Below the pieces are notes generated by a model. It was given only the letters and a program-made list of their open reading frames with translations, ran no database searches and was not told the origin of the DNA. DNA of 17,354 bases, taken from the NCBI GenBank assembly GCA_023091735.1, contig JALKBU010001067.1, positions 1-17,354 on the forward strand. Reading direction: 5' to 3'. Both the position numbers and the translations under genes were made by a program. This document shows positions 15,924 through 17,354 of the stretch, piece after piece. The first letter of the stretch is position 1, and each line of letters begins with the position of its first letter. The DNA is from Trichomonas tenax (taxonomy: Eukaryota > Parabasalia > Trichomonadida > Trichomonadidae).

Positions 15924-17354
15924 CATTCTTAAATTCTTCACTTTTTGAATTTTTGAGATTACGATATCTGATTGATGTGCTTATGCAATGGAAATTATTT
16001 TCGGAAGATTTTATTCATGTGAAAAGTGACAACGCATCATTTCTTTTTATAATTTTCTCTCTGCTTCTATGTGTACTAAAATATGGTATCCTTTGGACGA
16101 AAGTAGTATATATTTCTAGTTTGGAGCATCTGTTACCGGATGAAACTTTCCAATATGAAACGTCTTTAGTGGAAAGCCACGTCAAGCTCAAGAGTAATAT
16201 AATGTGCATCTGGTCTTTATGGATTGAGATTGTCATGTTGTTGAAAGAAAAAATATGTCTGCATTTCTCTATCTATATGAAATCGAAGTATAAAATGCAC
16301 AAATTTCAGATATTCTCACATTTTCTTAAATTGCATTTCACAAAATCAATTTATTTCAAGAATGATATTTTGTACTATTTCTGATTATATAAAGAATCTC
16401 AATGGAATTGCTTCAACTATCGAATATTTGCGGTGGCGATTTGATTGCAGCCATGCGACGTAAATTATCATTTCATTTGATGGTCATTGAAATCCATTTT
16501 CTCCAAATACAATAGTATAGGGAATCACACATATAATATGATGCTAGCAATCATGGAAATATAATGGTAGTGTGTTCAAATCAACAGCATCTCGTTTAAA
16601 ATTATAATATTTATTGCTTGAATTAGAACCAATAATTGGATATCAATGACCATAGGGTCTTGATATAGCAATCAGGCCTGTATTATATCAGTGATTTACA
16701 AGGCCTAAATCAATATTTATTTTTGTTTTGCAATTTATTGCAACATTAATTGATCTTATATGAAGGAATGATAGTAATGATGCTTCAACACGCATTGATG
16801 AAATTCTCTAAACACAGTTTCGTATTTCAATCTTTTGCAATTCAATGTAATTATATATCAAAATAAGCTCATTAAATCTAGAAATTTTAATGCAATTGCT
16901 TCGGTGAATTATTTATCATGCTTATATCGAAAAATAGATTATTTAATTTTTGATGAAATTATAATTGAACAAATATATCAAATTGTAATGAGATACAATA
17001 GCCTATCATATACATTATATATTTATATTCATATGTATAATGAAAGAATAATATTTCCAAGCATGAAATAATGGGAAAGAACTTTCTACATAAACTTTAT
17101 CATAGAGAAGATTCATGATAGGGAAAATGTTTATCTAATATATAATAGAACAAAATTAAATCAAAAATTGTGATATTGATATTATGGACTAATAACGTAA
17201 TGAGATTCATATGTTGCCGTAGGCTTTGCGAATTGCACTTTGCAAAATTGGTTATTGTTAAATTTCAAATATATCTGGTTGTTTTTTCTTCATAATCCAT
17301 TTGTTGCACGGCCTCATGCATATCAAAGGGTACCAGCAGGAGAGGCAGATCCCA
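15924..17354. other. AT-rich region with no convincing gene
   Basis: Over 1.4 kb no frame has gene-like features. A plus-strand frame with a true ATG at 15983 runs 133 codons to 16384, but it overlaps the talin promoter and is Phe/Ile/Lys/Tyr-rich, as translated AT-rich noncoding DNA is. A second long AT-rich frame (16835-17071) lacks a proper ATG at its head. There is a short inverted repeat TGATATA...TATATCA (16661-16667, 16684-16690) around CAGGCCTG, and a second AGGCCT at 16710-16715. The last ~60 nt become GC-richer with open frames on both strands running off the edge (see findings). No tRNA or rRNA was seen. Confidence 0.45.

Noticed and set aside
15983..16384. 133-codon plus-strand frame upstream of the talin-like gene
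   Set aside because: It is dominated by Phe, Ile, Leu, Lys and Tyr as expected from AT-rich DNA, begins inside the talin promoter region, has no initiator or recognisable domain, and a competing frame exists on the other strand.
16550..16610. tRNA-like stretch (TAATGGTAGTG followed by GTTCAAATC)
   Set aside because: Resemblance to A and B boxes only; no acceptor, anticodon or T stem can be paired.
16835..17071. 78-codon AT-rich plus-strand frame
   Set aside because: It opens at a TTG, its first real ATG lies near the end, and its composition is that of translated AT-rich noncoding DNA.
1..17354. Spliceosomal introns and CRISPR-like arrays
   Set aside because: All main frames are intact without splicing, no trichomonad 3' intron signature (ACTAACACACAG-like) was seen, and no regularly spaced direct repeats with unique spacers exist.

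Overview
The window looks like nuclear DNA from a parabasalid protist, most likely a trichomonad such as Tritrichomonas. Four things point there. Long eukaryotic genes are open from end to end with no introns. The gaps between genes are very AT-rich. 3' ends carry TAAA, sometimes sharing bases with the stop codon, and the large minus-strand gene has a TCA(C/T)(A/T)-type initiator 22 nt before its ATG. The gene set (eIF4G-like factor, eukaryotic-type IleRS, FERM-headed talin-like protein) excludes bacteria. The species is inferred, not proven.

Layout. Bases 1-1270 differ from the rest. They hold the C-terminal end of a protein resembling phage tail-collar/tail-fibre C-termini (2-250, +), a near-perfect hairpin with 20-bp arms (638-686) touching the stop of a small convergent gene (691-933, -), a second small minus-strand gene broken by two frameshifts (974-1159), and a cluster of CTATATATAG repeats (1156-1261). 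I read this as the probable edge of a virus-like mobile element, Maverick/Polinton being the best guess, although no hallmark gene (PolB, integrase, capsid, ATPase, protease) lies in view. Bases 1593-16000 are ordinary host housekeeping DNA: an eIF4G-like MIF4G protein (1593-3443, +), cytosolic isoleucyl-tRNA synthetase (4347-7547, +), a small charged coiled-coil protein (7855-8241, +) and a 2487-residue talin-like protein (8436-15899, -). The gap 3444-4346 holds a 55-codon small ORF, a 54-nt pure pyrimidine run and an inverted repeat just before the IleRS gene. Bases 15900-17354 are AT-rich with no convincing gene; base composition turns GC-richer in the last ~60 nt, perhaps the edge of another gene or repeat.

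How the genes relate. IleRS and the eIF4G-like factor both serve translation, but separate promoters and a 0.9-kb gap argue against co-regulation. The talin-like protein would link membrane to actin in adhesion and amoeboid movement. The most unusual material is the left end: a tail-collar-like protein, a hairpin at a gene end and decaying small genes next to a repeat cluster, in a eukaryotic chromosome.
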